In this document: piece by piece, positions 45,947 through 58,700 of the stretch
Layout of the letters: every line of letters starts with the position of its first letter
Position numbering within the stretch: the first letter of the stretch is position 1
NCBI GenBank assembly: GCA_022702705.1
Contig: CM040428.1
Coordinates: 104,736,022 to 104,800,021, forward strand
Direction of reading: 5' to 3'
DNA length: 64,000 bases
Source: Papilionanthe hookeriana x Papilionanthe teres
Taxonomy: Eukaryota > Streptophyta > Magnoliopsida > Asparagales > Orchidaceae
Notes under the pieces: generated by a model
What the model was told of the DNA's origin: nothing
The model's database searches: none
Seen by the model: the letters and a program-made list of their open reading frames with translations, nothing else
Position numbers and translations under genes: made by a program

Positions 45947-47734
45947 TTAATAAGCCTCTTTATAAATCTTTTTAATGTCTCCCAAATAAGGCTTTAATCT
46001 TAATCCATTAACTTAAAAAGATTTTTGCATTTTGGGGTCTTTAATATCCACAGCTCCATATTGGTATACTTTTTCAATTATATATGATCCTATCCATTTT
46101 GATCTCAATTTTCCAGGAAAAAGTCTTAAACGAGTATTAAATAGTAATACTTCTTATCCAGACTCAAATATTTTTCCTGAAATCTTTCTATCATGTAATA
46201 CTTTCATTTTCTCTTCATAAATTTTTGCATTATCATATGATTCATTTCTTATTTCATCCATCCCATTTAATTGCAATAATCGTTTTTCTCCTGCAGTATT
46301 CAAATCAGAATTAAACTCCTTTATTGCCCAATAAGCTTTATGTTCAAGTTCAACAGGTAAGTGACAGTGTTTACCATAAACTAACCGGTAAGGTGACATT
46401 CTGATTGGTGTCTTAAAAGCTGTTCTATAAGCCCATAATGCAGAATCAAGTCTATCAACCCAATCAGTTCTTTTAGGATTAACAGTCTTCTCTAAAACTG
46501 TTTTAATTTCTTTGTTTGATACTTCAGCCATTCCACTTGTTTGTGGGTGATATGCAGTTGCAATTTTATGTTTGATACCAAATTTTTGCAGTAATGATTG
46601 AATTCTTATATTTCAAAAATAACTTCCACCATCTGTGATAATTACCTTAGGCATTCCAAATCTTAAAAAAAATCATCTTCTTCAAAAATTTAGATACACT
46701 TTTGGAGTCACAGTTAGGCAAAGCTACAGCTTCAATCTGCTTTGAAACATAATCAACTGCTAATAAAATATAAATTTTTACAGATTATGGTACAAATGGT
46801 CCCATAAATTCTAAACCTCATATATCAAAAATTTCAACTTCCAATATATAGTTTAAAGGCATTTCATCTTTCTTGGATATATTTCCCATCCTTTGACATC
46901 GATCACATGTTTTAACATAATGTCTCACATCTCTCGATAAAGTAGGCCAATAAAATCCTAAATTTAAAATTTTAAATGAAGTTTTATCTATTCCAAAGTG
47001 TCCTCCAAAATCGGAATCATGACATTTTTGAATAATAGCAAATGTTTCTTCATAAGGTACGCATCTTCAAATTATAGAATCTCTTCCTAATTTAAATAAA
47101 TGAGGATCTTCCAAAATATAATATTTAGCATCATTTTTAAATTTCTTAATAAATTTTTCATCCAATCCATAAAGTAGAATATTGCTAGCTAAATAGTTAA
47201 CTATATCCACATACCATGGTGTTTGGTATCCTTGAATAACATAAAAATGTTCATCAGGAAATTTCTCATTTATGTTTTCTTTAGTAATAACATAATTCTT
47301 AATTCTAGATAAATGATCAGCAATTTGGTTGTCTGTTCCTTTTCTATCCACTATTTGAAAATCAAATTCTTGTATAAGTAAAACCTATGTTATCAGTCTA
47401 GGTTTAGCATCCTTTTTTGACATTAGATATTTAATAGCGGAATGATCAGTATGAACAATGCATTTAGTACCAAGAAGATAAGTTCTAAATTTATCAAAGG
47501 CATATACTATAGCTTGAAGCTCTTTCTCAGTAGTAGTGTAATTTCTTTGAGTTTCAGTAAGAGCTTTACTAGCATAATATATAACTTTGAAAAATTTCTC
47601 TTATTTTTGTCCCAATACAGCTCCAATTGCAAAATCACTTGCATCGCACAGTAATTCAAAAGATTTATTCCTATTAGGTGCAACAATGATAGGTGCAGTT
47701 ATTAATTTTTCTTTTAAAATATTAAAAGCATTAA
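45947..47734 (-). pseudogene. Athila-like pol remnant: end of reverse transcriptase, RNase H and integrase
   Basis: Minus strand, from 47734: a segment with CDASDFAIGAVLGQ, YASKALTETQRNYTTTEKE and HTDHSAIKYL (RNase H region), then DRKGTDNQIADHLSRI (about 47350). The integrase follows: an HHCC zinc-binding region with GGHFGIDK and CDRCQRMGN, DDE core residues in VDYVSK, ITDGGSYF and MAEVSNKEIK (about 46530), the block WAYRTAFKTPIRMSPYRLVYGKHCHLP that marks the Athila clade, and the C-terminal end NGLRLKPYLGD with stop at 45947-45949. Frame changes and stops occur throughout (for example near 46150, 46620 and 47065). The N-terminal reverse transcriptase, protease and gag are deleted. Confidence 0.88.
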
Positions 47735-47955
47735 CACCGGACTCTGGCGCCTAGGCGCCTGGCCAATAATTTCGAAAATTTTGCATTTTGGCACCATTTT
47801 TGCTCCTTTTTGCTCCTTTTTCATATTTTTCTCCTTCTTGAACATTTTTGTGTTACCTACATCCAAAAACATGAAAATACCTTTCATTAAAGCATAATAT
47901 CCTTAAAATTTAGTAAAAATCAAGGCATAAAAATAGGTATTTTTTTCTTGGATCA
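47735..47955 (-). mobile_element. Truncated 5' LTR of the minus-strand Athila-like element (221 bp)
   Basis: Matches 41431-41663 closely, ending at the LTR terminus TGATCCAAG (minus strand) at 47955. The inner break is in the GC-rich module CACCGGACTCTGGCGCC at 47735, where it joins pol sequence. Confidence 0.85.
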
Positions 47956-48329
47956 TGTAGCTACCATAGTTAATGAATCATAATGACATCAGCTTTCTAT
48001 GAGGACCTTGTAAACTAGCAAGATGAAAATTATTTGAGAGAAACACTTGCATTGAACTTAGTGAAGGAGAATTGAACCACTCGGGCCTTTTATAAGAAGA
48101 GGTAAAGAGACGCACCATGAGCTTCTATAATGAGCTCGTACGAGAGAAGACTTTCACTTCCGGTCACCTCATGCTAAAGATAGCACGCGGGCAATCGACT
48201 AACAATCTTGACTAGAACTAGATTGATTCATTTGTCATCGACTAAAGGGTCAACTCTATAGCACATAAGTTAAAGACATACGTTCACTAAGGAGTCCTTC
48301 TGACATGGAGTAGAGATGAACTCAAACAT

Positions 48330-51300
48330 TAATTTCCTAGAGGACTTTTATGCTGACTATCCTAGAGGACTCCCTTAGAAATTCTATACCAACTCTATAC
48401 TCTCTCTGGAGTTTCACATTTTTGGTTAAAACCTCTAGCACTTGGAAGGTTGGAACTAACATGAGGAAGCTCAAGGAGAGTTCCCATAGGACATATAAGC
48501 CTTAGGGTAATCTTGGGAGACTTTGTCTTGATTACACACAATAACACACACTTAAGCTCACCACAATCCCTTGCATATCCTAAAACCATGAATCACATGC
48601 ACTTAACCTATCCCCTTGCTCTTTTTTGAAACTCATGTGTATGGTCCCAAGCCCTTAGCATTTGGCTAGAATGGCTAGGACCAACATATAGTGGATCCAA
48701 AATAAGCTCTCCTATGGCTTTATGGCTTTAGAAAGGCTTTTTGGTGGCTTGCATAATCACCCTATCCTATCAATTCCAATCCCACTCAAAACATCTAACT
48801 TTGGCCTTCCACCCCCATTTTTCAAAATTACCAAAATGCCCTTGAAAACCTAAAATTTCAAAAATTACCAAAATTCCACCAAAAATAATGTTAAACGACT
48901 TAAAATCATTTTAATTACCCAAATTTACCCCAAAGTCCCCAAAAAAATTCCTAATATACCCCTAAAATCCAAAAATACCCAAAACATTGTCAAAACTCCC
49001 AAATTATCACTAATTTCCACCAAATTCAATTCAAACTCACCCAATTCCAAATTTAAACTAAATAACATCATGTTAAAGCCAAATTTAAATCAAATCCAAA
49101 CCCACTCACACTCAATTCCAAATCCAAATTCTAAGCGCAAGTTAACTACCTTAAACTTGAACACAACTACAAATGCTATCAAATTAAATTAGTTGATCAA
49201 TTCAATTTCATAAAATCCATATCCTAAAATCCTCAACACATTGTTGTTTGGCCAATTTGAGCCATCAATTGGTCTAGATCAAAGCTCAAGCCAAGACCAT
49301 ATCCAAATCCAAGCATAAATGTCATTTTTGGTCTAAATCCAAAATTCAACCCAAGTCTATTTTAAATAAAGGCTTAATCATCTTAGGCATCCTTAATCCC
49401 CTGAGATACTTATCACATCACCAAGTCAACTTTCTCTTTAGCCATGGACAAAGGTCTCTCAATTTAATAAAACCTTTTCCCCTATATTGGTTAACTCTCT
49501 AACCCATTCAACCAGCCTTCCCAAGTCCCAAGCTAATCACCATTAAGCCTCCTTGACCTCCCTGAGCCAGCTAGCCATCTCCCCTAGCCTGGGCAGCCAC
49601 CTTAGTGGTCGGAAAACCAAAAACTAGGACCCCCCCAATATAGCTCAAACCCTAATTACACCCATCCAATGTGGAAAACCCTAATTGGTCACTTGCATTG
49701 AATTTCCCGTTACCTAAGCTAAATGGCACCAACCAATGAAAGCCGAGGGCCTACCCTTTGGCTTGAGTTATTAATGCCCCCATCTATGGCCAAAATAACA
49801 GGGTTTCATGAACTAAGAGAAAACTCTACCAAATTGTTACTAGAGCTCCCTGCATCAATCCTAATTGCAATCCATCCATTTTTCAGCCCTCAGTTCCCCA
49901 ACTTGAGACCAATTTAGCCACTAAAATCCATGGTATTTTTTCATCATTGGAATTAAACCCCAAAAAACATCAAATTTAATTGTCCCATAATCTTCACTGC
50001 ACCTTCAATTCACTTTTTCAATCAATATTAGCCCTTCCCGAACCTTCTAACCTAGGTCTACACAATACCTAATTCACCATTTCAGCAAGAAAATACCTTG
50101 CACGTCCTCAGCTCAAATCAACACTTAGAGGATGTTCATGGACACAAGGTAAAGCTCAAGAGCAATCCCAATTGAGGCCTCACCTCTTGGGCTAAGGTAT
50201 AACCTGAAATGTTCATTGTGTGCTTTGTTTGAGCCTTTGTGAAGAGAACTTCTGTTTCATATGTATTTAACCATATAGATGTGTTTGTCTCACTTAGATG
50301 AAGGTGTTCGAACAAACATCACATAATTTAGTTGTGTATCGAGAGAGATCTTAGGGTTAGAACAAAGACAATTTTTTATTAGGACACATATGGGACAATG
50401 AATGGATGTCGTCCATTTCCGCGTGTATCGAACGGATGGTGGAGATCGAGCCGGACGAGCGAAGGATACGTGAACCGCAAACCACACGGTTAGCTAAGTT
50501 GTAAAGGGCAACTAACTTGCAGATGACACGTAGCACTTCAACGGATACAAGGATGACGCGGTTGTTGACTCGGATACGTTGTAAATTAGGGTATTTTCGA
50601 ATAAAATAATTACATAAACTTAAAAAATCCAACTATTGGTTTTGAAAAATCATAAAAAAAGAAAAATACCACTGTGCTCAGTGAAGCGAGGAGAACAATG
50701 TTGACTAAAAATATAAAAAATTTGTCTTATATTTAATTTTAAATTAATTAGATACTTTTAAACTTTTTTAAATCATATTAAATTAAATATTTACTTACAT
50801 TAAATGAAATTTTGGGAGTTTGACCTTAATGAGCTTAGGAGTATTCTTTTGTTTTTCCAAGGTACGTGGATACTTCTATGATAAAAAGCTCTAATTTTTG
50901 AAATATTTGGTATTATTTAAATTATAAAAATCATAAGAAAATAAAATAAAGGTCATAAAAATATTAAATCATGTCTGGTAGGTCTACAGTGGTCAAAGGA
51001 CCTTAAGAAAAATAAAAATCAATTTTAAATAGACCAAAATGTATTTTCTCATTTTAAATTTTATAAAAATTACAAAAAAGTGGAAAAATATAAAATAATT
51101 CAAATAATCACCAAAATGTGCCAACTTGAAGGCAGTCACCTCAGGAGGCCCCTAAAAAAGCTTGAAAGTCATAAAAAATGTTTCTAATGCAAACTTAATT
51201 TTCCAAGTAAATAATGATTTTGGCATAAAATAATAGTACAAAATAAATAAAAATCAGAAAATTGTAAAAATTAGATTGGAGTGCTCTTTGATACTGGAGG

Positions 51301-52815
51301 GACCTATGAAAAAAAAATTGAAGTTAAAATAAATACTTTATTTTTAAGCCATTTTCTAATTTTAAAATAATTAGAAATACCAAAAGTTGCTAAAAACATG
51401 AAAATAATCAAAATTATCCTAATACCGTCACAACTACAAAGAACAACTTAAAGATGTGCTTGTAAATTTCTAAAAGTGTAAAAATATATTTCTATGTATT
51501 TAAATATATTATTGTTAATTTTTGAGTAAATTAATTACCTAAATTAAATAAAAATTTTAAAAAATATAAAATAAATTTTTTTGAGTTGTCTAAAGTCAGA
51601 GAGACTTATAAAAAATATAAAAATTAATTTTTGAAATATAAAAGGCATTTTCTATTTATTCACCCAATAAAATCAATTAAAAATTATAAAAAATTAAAAT
51701 ATAATTCAAAGATTCACAAAAACCGTTCTTAGTAGTCCTCTTACCTAAGTGAACCTTCAATACTTTTCTAAAGGATAAAAAAGTTTGTTTTATTTAGTTA
51801 AATTAATTATCCTTGAAAATTCTTATTTTTTAAGTTAAAATATTTATTAAAAGTTAATAAAAATTAACCCATTAGTAGAGTAGCAACCAGGCTTCAAAGA
51901 CATTTTAGTTAAATTTAAGAAATTATGAAGTGGAAGGCCTCAAGGGAAAAATGGCAATTATGGAATTTTGAAACCTAATTAAAATTTAGGTCAAAACTAG
52001 AGGCTAAATGGGTAATATTGATCATAACTTATTCCTTTAGATGATTAAAACACAAAGGGTTAAAGGGTACAAACCAACACATATCACCTTCTATAAGAAA
52101 GGTAAAAATGTAATTTCCTAAATTATTATGGTTTGGAAGTCAAATAAGTTGGGAGAGACTAATATAAGGGTCTTGATTTAGAAGGGTGATAATCTACTAA
52201 TTAGAAGCCTCAAACTCATTCCATTTAAATATTTTCAAAAATTACAAATCTACCCATAAAGGTTTAAGAGCTTCGTATAGAAATGAGATAAGCTTAATTA
52301 TAAACATCTTTAAAGTGCTACAAGCTCAACTTCAACTGAGAGAGGGAGGGCTTTCCCTAACAATAAGATTTACCTATAAGGGCGTCCACCCATTTAATTT
52401 CTAAATATAGCTTTAGATGAATCTCTAGTTACCTCGCTCATGGGATAATTAAAATGGTAAGCACCATTAAAACCCAATTTAACTATGGATGATTAATTTA
52501 ATGACATGTTAAATCCAATTGAACTAGAAATGATTCAAGGTTTTAAAAGCTGCTTAAGGTTATGCCCAGAGCACTTTTGCAATTTTTTGGATATTTTGAA
52601 GGTCTCTTGGACCTATTATGTTTTTTTGAAGAAAAACATCCATAAAACCATAGGGAATCACCAAGATATATCTCAAAACCCGTTAATTCAACTATAAAAT
52701 ACCCTACACTACTTATCCTACATGAGTAACCCAATGCTCAAGGATTCGAGTCTTGTAAAAGGTATTTAAATCCTTGTGAGTAAATGTAAATATTTGTTAA
52801 TGCTACAAATGGATC
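48330..52815 (+). mobile_element. Diverged relative of the giant LTR (copy 4a), truncated
   Basis: Shares the order of segments with giant LTRs 1-3: ACTATCCTAGAGGACT near 48356, AGCCATGGAC-AAGG near 49440, CTAATCACCATTAA and a GGCAGCC block near 49530-49610, a GC island (50390-50590) with GTATCGAACGGATGG, GCTCAGTGAAGCGAGGAGAA near 50676, and the long AT-rich part. Its 5' end lies soon after the integrase end at 48290. Its 3' end is lost at 52816, where another LTR of TGTTGACC type begins. No coding sequence is supported. Confidence 0.65.
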
Positions 52816-52979
52816 TGTTGACCTCACTTTTGTTAGGATCATCCATAAATCATCTTGAGAAAGGAAGTCTACTAATAGTGACCTACTAAATTTACAAATG
52901 GTCACTAAACCCTAATGTCTAGGGTAAAACCCTAATGAAGTCTGTTTAACCAAAATCTTAAAGACATCCTAAAATGATC

Positions 52980-54120
52980 AAATCAGCAATGACAAACCTT
53001 ATTCTAATCAGCCATTGACCTGATTGGTCAAACTTTGATCAAAATGGACCTATTGACCATCATATTGGCCAAACTGGTCAACCCTTACAAATGGTCAAAC
53101 TTTGGTCAAAATGGCCAATCCATGATCTAATGACCACCACATTGACAGAACTGGTCAACCCTTGACCCAAATGGTCAAAATAGGTCATAATGGTTAATTC
53201 ATGACCCAATGACCACCAAATTGACCAAACTAGTCAACCCTTAACCCAAATGGTCCAATTAGGTCAAAATGGTCAATCCATTACCCAAGGACCACCGCGT
53301 TGACCAAACTGGTCAACCCTTGAACCAGATGGTCAAATTAGGTTAAAATGACCAATTCATGACCCAATGACCACTGCATTGACCAAATTGGTTTACCCTT
53401 AACCCAATTGGTTAAATTAGGTCAAAATGGTCAATTCATGACCCAATGACCACCACATTGACCAAACCTGTCAACCCTTGACCTAAATGGTCAAATTAGG
53501 TCAAGATGATCAATCCTTAGCCCAATGACCACCACATTGACCAAACTGGTCAACCCTTAACCTAATTGTCAAATTTGGTCAAAATGGTTAATCCATAACC
53601 CAATGACCACCATAATGACAAAAAGGTAAATCCTTGACCCAAATGATAAAAATCTGTCAAAATAGTCAATCCATAACCTAATGACCACCACATTGACCCA
53701 TAGGTCAACCCTTGACCTAAAAGGTCAAACTTTGGTCAAAATAGTTAATTCATGACCTAATAACCACCACATTAACCCATTGTCAACCCCAATGAACATC
53801 AAGTCATCCTAGACATCAAATTGGTCAAATCTAACTTATTGGATCAATTTAAGACTTTAGAATGATCAAACATGATCATTTGGTCAACCCTAGTCAAACC
53901 TAGGTCCCATTACCAAAACTAATAAACCCATGATTAAATTAAACATGAAAAGTTTAACTAAAGCACCTGGGTCAACCCTGGACCTAAACTGGTCAACCAT
54001 GGTCCACCTTGATTAACCATGGTTCACCCTGATCAACTATGGTCAACATTGGTCAAATTGTATCAAAATACACAATTCTGGACCAAATTAATAAAATTGG
54101 CCAAATGGTCAACATCCAAA
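52980..54120 (+). repeat. TTGACC/GGTCAA-rich tandem array, ~79-bp period
   Basis: The unit GACCACCACATTGACC, AAACTGGTCAACCC, TTGACCCAAATGGTCAAA, TAGGTCAAAATGG, CAATTCATGACCCAAT recurs about nine times between 53055 and 53790 with drift. I count by eye about 30 TTGACC or GGTCAA hexamers in 52980-53760. A shorter, degenerate version is at 58840-59170 in copy 4c. Confidence 0.85.
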
Positions 54121-55190
54121 ATCACTTTGACCAATTTTTGTTTTAATATTATAATTTCACACAATTTTAATTAATTACAAAATTAATTGAAAATAAAATT
54201 ATAATCAAATAACCCATAGTTAAAGTCAAACTCATAATTAATTTTTGAAATTAACTCTAATTTACGGGGAATCATAGATGGGTAGGCTCATCATGACATA
54301 AAAATTTAGTAATCAACCCATTAATCATAACCTTTAACCAAGGTTAAGATTAATCATGACACCATCATGTAGGAAAGGTATATGTGTATCGCCATCCTAA
54401 AATGAAGAATGGCATGTATGGTTAGGTGGAGGGCCCCTCAAACCCTAGTAAATAAAGAAGAGGCTAGGACTAGATCACAATTACATCATGAGATGAGCTC
54501 ATAAACACTATATTTTGAAAATTAATAAAAATGGAAATTTATGTGTCATGCTTTCCAAAAGCCATGGGTGACAAGGTGGTGAAGGATAACTTACTCATTT
54601 TGAGTCACCATGCACCTCTTCCCCACCTAATGGACATGAAACAAATCCATTTCATTAAATGGAAAGTTCATCATGGCTACTTAAGGAAATAAGACAAAGA
54701 GAAGTTTATGTATGAACAATCCCTCAATTTAAAGCATGAATCTTTTGTATCCATGGGTGAGGTGGCTGGCCAATCCATGTGACATCTCAAACATCTCATG
54801 GATTCACCAATGGAAGTGAAACATTACTTAAGCCACTTCCATTATCATGATTAAATCCATCTTGACAAGCAATGGGAAATGGAAGAGTATGGAGCTTATG
54901 TGTCATTCTACCTTAAGCCTATGGAATGAATTAATATATTTACATGGGGGAGTTTGATTCAATACATACTTAGGTAACCCCATCCACATCCTAAGCCTTC
55001 CAATGTAGGGAGGCCAAGGCATGAAACTAAAACTTCACCATAGTTGAATTAAACATGGAGTAACCATGGGAACTTCAAACATGGATATCTCTAGCCAGGA
55101 AGTTTATCCTCATGCCATCATGAGGCTGTTAGCCTCATTCCCAAGCAAATTCCATACTCATCCAAGCTCCTCCATAGCCTCATCCATGCC

Positions 55191-55198
55191 TATTTAAA
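55191..55198 (+). promoter_or_regulatory. Candidate TATA box, copy 4b
   Basis: CATGCCTATTTAAAGGG aligns with CATGTCTATAAATAGTG in copy 4c (60460-60473). Confidence 0.4.
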
Positions 55199-56509
55199 GG
55201 GCTAACCTGAGTGGTCCAAGAGAGATATGAGACACATATACAATTACTTAACCCTGAAACATTCTAAACTAAAATGGTTGCCTATTCTCTGAGCAATTGA
55301 TTCCTCATAGAATCAAGCCTTCAAACCCACCGTCCTCTCTCAATTTAACCACCCCGAAACACCCAAAAATAGGACACCTTTTGGGTCCTGCATAAACCTA
55401 ACTCAAACTTCAAATTAATAGTTCCTAAACCTTCCCTGAGGTGTATGAAAAAGATTCCAACCAAAATTGGATTTTCTTGAAAGGTCCAACCTAGTTACCC
55501 ATCAAGCCGTGAACCCATTTTGGTGAGTTCATATTTCCACCCAGTTTCATCCCAAATTGAGCATACCAAGAGCTTCACAAGGACTTGGCGATCGTTCTAG
55601 ACAAACTTAATTGAATCTTCTATGGTCCGTTTAACCTCAATCGTGCTAGGTTTTGATAAATTGTGAAACAAACCATTTCACAATTTAATCATCACTGTAT
55701 AGATTTCTTCGTCTAACTCATATGAAACTTTAGAGCAAAAAATCATTAAAATCCATTAAGAACCCACTGAGATCTTAAGGTTTTCACATGGATAGCTTAC
55801 TGGTTTAAGGCAGATGAAGGAGATTAATGGATGTATATGTTTCCGTGTTTGGAATCAGACGACTTAGATTTAATCCCATCTGATCCCGTGTTCTGAGCCC
55901 TGTAGTGGATCAAGCACATTTCAGGGAATCCGAGGACACGCAGCCTCCCTGGCAATTTATGGTTAATATGGATTTGAGTAAATCTAGATTAACCTTAAGA
56001 AAATAAAAAATTTATATCTTGATAAATTGAAATAACAAAAATACAATAAAATATCCTCGAACTCAGGCAATGAAGAGAATCATATGGAAAAATAAATTTA
56101 ATTAATTAAATATATTTAATTTTTAATTAATTAAATACTCTTTGAAGTAATCTAATTATTAAAAACTAATTATAAATTCAAAATTTTTAAAACTTTCATA
56201 GAGTGATCTTTTCATCTTTAGGAATATTCTGTGATTTCACCAAAACATGATAAGGTCTCTATGTTCAATTTTCCTAATTTCTATCAAATTTTGTAATTAT
56301 TTTTCAACAAATAATTATAAAAATTAGAAAATAGGAAATTGAAAATAAAATTGGCTAGGGAATTTAGGGAGACAGACATAAACCCTAAAATGACAAAACT
56401 TTAACCCCTTACAAATTTAAAAATGACATTTTTCCTTTTAGGGTTAAAAATTATTAAGTATAAATTAATATTTAAAAACCCTAAAATCCTTCATAACACA
56501 AATCTTCAC

Positions 56510-58700
56510 TATAGCCCATTCTTTATTAGGCTAAGTTAATTTTGAGTCTAACTCCAAATAGACTCAAACCAAACCCTAATTAGGTCTAACCCATCGTTAG
56601 ACCTTATTAACCCTATTAAACCTTAATCAAATTAGGTTTAATACAAATCAAACACTAATTAGGTCTAACCCATCATTAGTGCTAATTAACCTTATTAAAC
56701 CTAAATCAAATTAGGTTTAAGACAAATAAGACTCTAATTAGGTCTAGAACATCAATTAGATCTAATTAGTCACCTTAAACCTTAATTACATTAGGTTAAG
56801 ACAAATCAATTCCTAGCTAGGTCTAAGACATCAATTAGACCTGATTAATCACCTTAAACCATAATTACATCAGGTTTAAGAAAATTCAAACCCTAATTTG
56901 GTCTAACCCTCATTAGACATGATTAATTAACTTAAACCTTAATTACATTAGGTTTAAGACAAATCAAACTCTAATTAGGTCTAACCTCTCATTACACCTA
57001 ATTAATTACCTTAAAACTTAATTACATTAGGTTTAAGTCAAATTAAACCATAATTAAACCTAACCCTAATTAGGTCTAATAAATCAAATTAAACCTTACA
57101 TAAATTAGTTTAATTAATCCTTAACTCTTATTAGAACTAACCCTAATAAGTCTAATTAATCCAATAAAACCTTACTTAAATTAGGTTTAACTAATCATAA
57201 ACTCTAATTAGACCTATCCCTAATTAGGTTTAATTAATTCTATTAAACCTTGTCCAAATTTGGCTTAATTAATTATAACCTAATTAGACATAACCACAAT
57301 TAAGTCTAATTAATCAATTAATCCTTACCCAAATAAGGTTTGATTGACCTTAACCTATTAGACTTAACCACAACTAAGTCTCACTAACCAATTTAACCTT
57401 ACCCAAATTAGGTTTAATTATTCTTAACCTAATTAGTCTTAACCACAATTAAGTCTAATTAACCAATTAAACCTTACCAAAATTAGGTTTAATTAACCTT
57501 AACCTAATTAGAATTCACCACAACTAAGTCTAATTAATAAATTAAACTATACCCAAACTAGGTTTAGTTAACCTTAACCTAATTAGAATTAATCACAATT
57601 AAGTCTAATTAATCAATTAAACCTTACCCAAATTAGGCTTAATTAACCTTAACTTAATTAGGATTAACCACAATTAAGTCTAATTAATCAATTAAACCTT
57701 ATCCAAATGAGGTTTAATTGACCTTAACTTCAATTTAGTCCAATTAACCAATTAAACCTTACCAAAATTAGGTTTAATTAGCCTTCAACTAATTAGAATT
57801 AACCACAATTAAGTCTAATTAACCAATTAAACCTTACACAAATTAGGTTTTATTAACCTTAACCTAATTAGACTTAACCACAATTACTTCTAACCTTAAC
57901 CTAATTAGAATTAACCAAATTAGATATAATTAATCAATTAAAACTTACACAAATTAGATTTAATTAACCGTAACCTTATAGCCTTAACCACAATTAAGTC
58001 TAGCAGATCAATTAAAACTTATCCAAATTAGGTTTAATTAACCTTAAACTAATTAGGCTTAACCACAATTAAGTCTAATTAATCAACAAAACCTTAACGA
58101 ATCTAGGTTTAACTAACCTTAACCTAATTAGACTTAACCAGAGTTTAATTAATCAATTAAACCTTACCCAAATTAGGTTTAATTAAACTTAAACTAATCA
58201 GAAATAACCACAATTAATTCAAATTAATCAACTAAATCTTCCCCAAATTAGGTTTAAGTAACTTTAACGTATACTTAGGTTCAACCCAACTTGAACCTAA
58301 GTCAAACATAAACCTTTTAGGTTCAACATACATTGAGCTTAACCTTAACCTATACATAGGTTCAACCCAACTTGAACCTTAGTTAAAATTAAACATATTA
58401 AGTTCAAAATACATTGAACTTAACATTAACATATACTTAGGTTCAACCCAACGTGAACCTAAGTCAAACTTAAACCATTTAGGTTCAACATACATTGAAC
58501 CGAACTTTAACCTATACTAAAGCTTAACCTAGCTTGAACCTAAGTTGAACTTAAATCTTTTAGGTTCAACCTAGAATGAACCTAATCTAAACTTAGTTTC
58601 AACCAACATTGGACCTATCTCAAACTTAACTTATGTTCATCCTACATCGAAACTAACTCAAACTTAACTCAAATTAAACCTACATCGAACTTGATACAAG
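56510..58700 (+). repeat. Self-complementary TTAGGTTTAA-type minisatellite, copy 4b
   Basis: The monomer is about 78 bp, made of ATTAGGTTTAATTAACC, TTAACCTAATTAGACTTAA, CCACAATTAAGTCTAATTA and ATCAATTAAACCTTACCCAA. AGACTTA pairs with TAAGTCT, and ATTAGGTT with AACCTAAT, so each monomer can fold into hairpins. The first part (56510-57060) is a variant with GGTCTAACCCATCATTAG. From about 58260 the motif changes to TTAGGTTCAACCCAACTTGA. Confidence 0.85.

Larger units (their letters stand above)
39833..47955 (-). mobile_element. Athila-like Ty3/gypsy element, minus strand, internally deleted
   Basis: Reading on the minus strand: a 221-bp remnant of the 5' LTR (47955-47735) is fused directly to reverse transcriptase/RNase H sequence, so gag, protease and most of the reverse transcriptase are deleted. 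Then come RNase H, integrase, the GGGAGGCAACCCAT signature, ORF A, ORF B, two polypurine tracts and a complete 3' LTR (41663-39833). It is inserted in a Tat-like integrase remnant. Confidence 0.87.
39530..48290 (+). pseudogene. Ty3/gypsy (Tat-like) integrase remnant, split by an Athila-like insertion
   Basis: The left piece, 39530-39832, reads LITDYGTQL (second catalytic Asp), then KWADAIPS and EFMIPVE in shifting frames, the core and WAYRTT-to-IPVE region of a gypsy integrase. The right piece, from 47956, continues with DENYLRETLALN, SFYNELVREKTFTSGHLMLK (48118-48180, the GDLVL-type C-terminal block) and AHKLKTYVH ending at 48288-48290, the usual integrase end. Many stops; it is ancient. The insertion is marked by TGGAG (39828-39832) and TGTAG (47956-47960), a target duplication with one mismatch. 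Confidence 0.7.

Noticed and set aside
56510..58260. Telomere-like repeat (TTAGG-containing array)
   Set aside because: The unit is a ~78-bp minisatellite and not TTTAGGG; the resemblance is limited to TTAGGTT.
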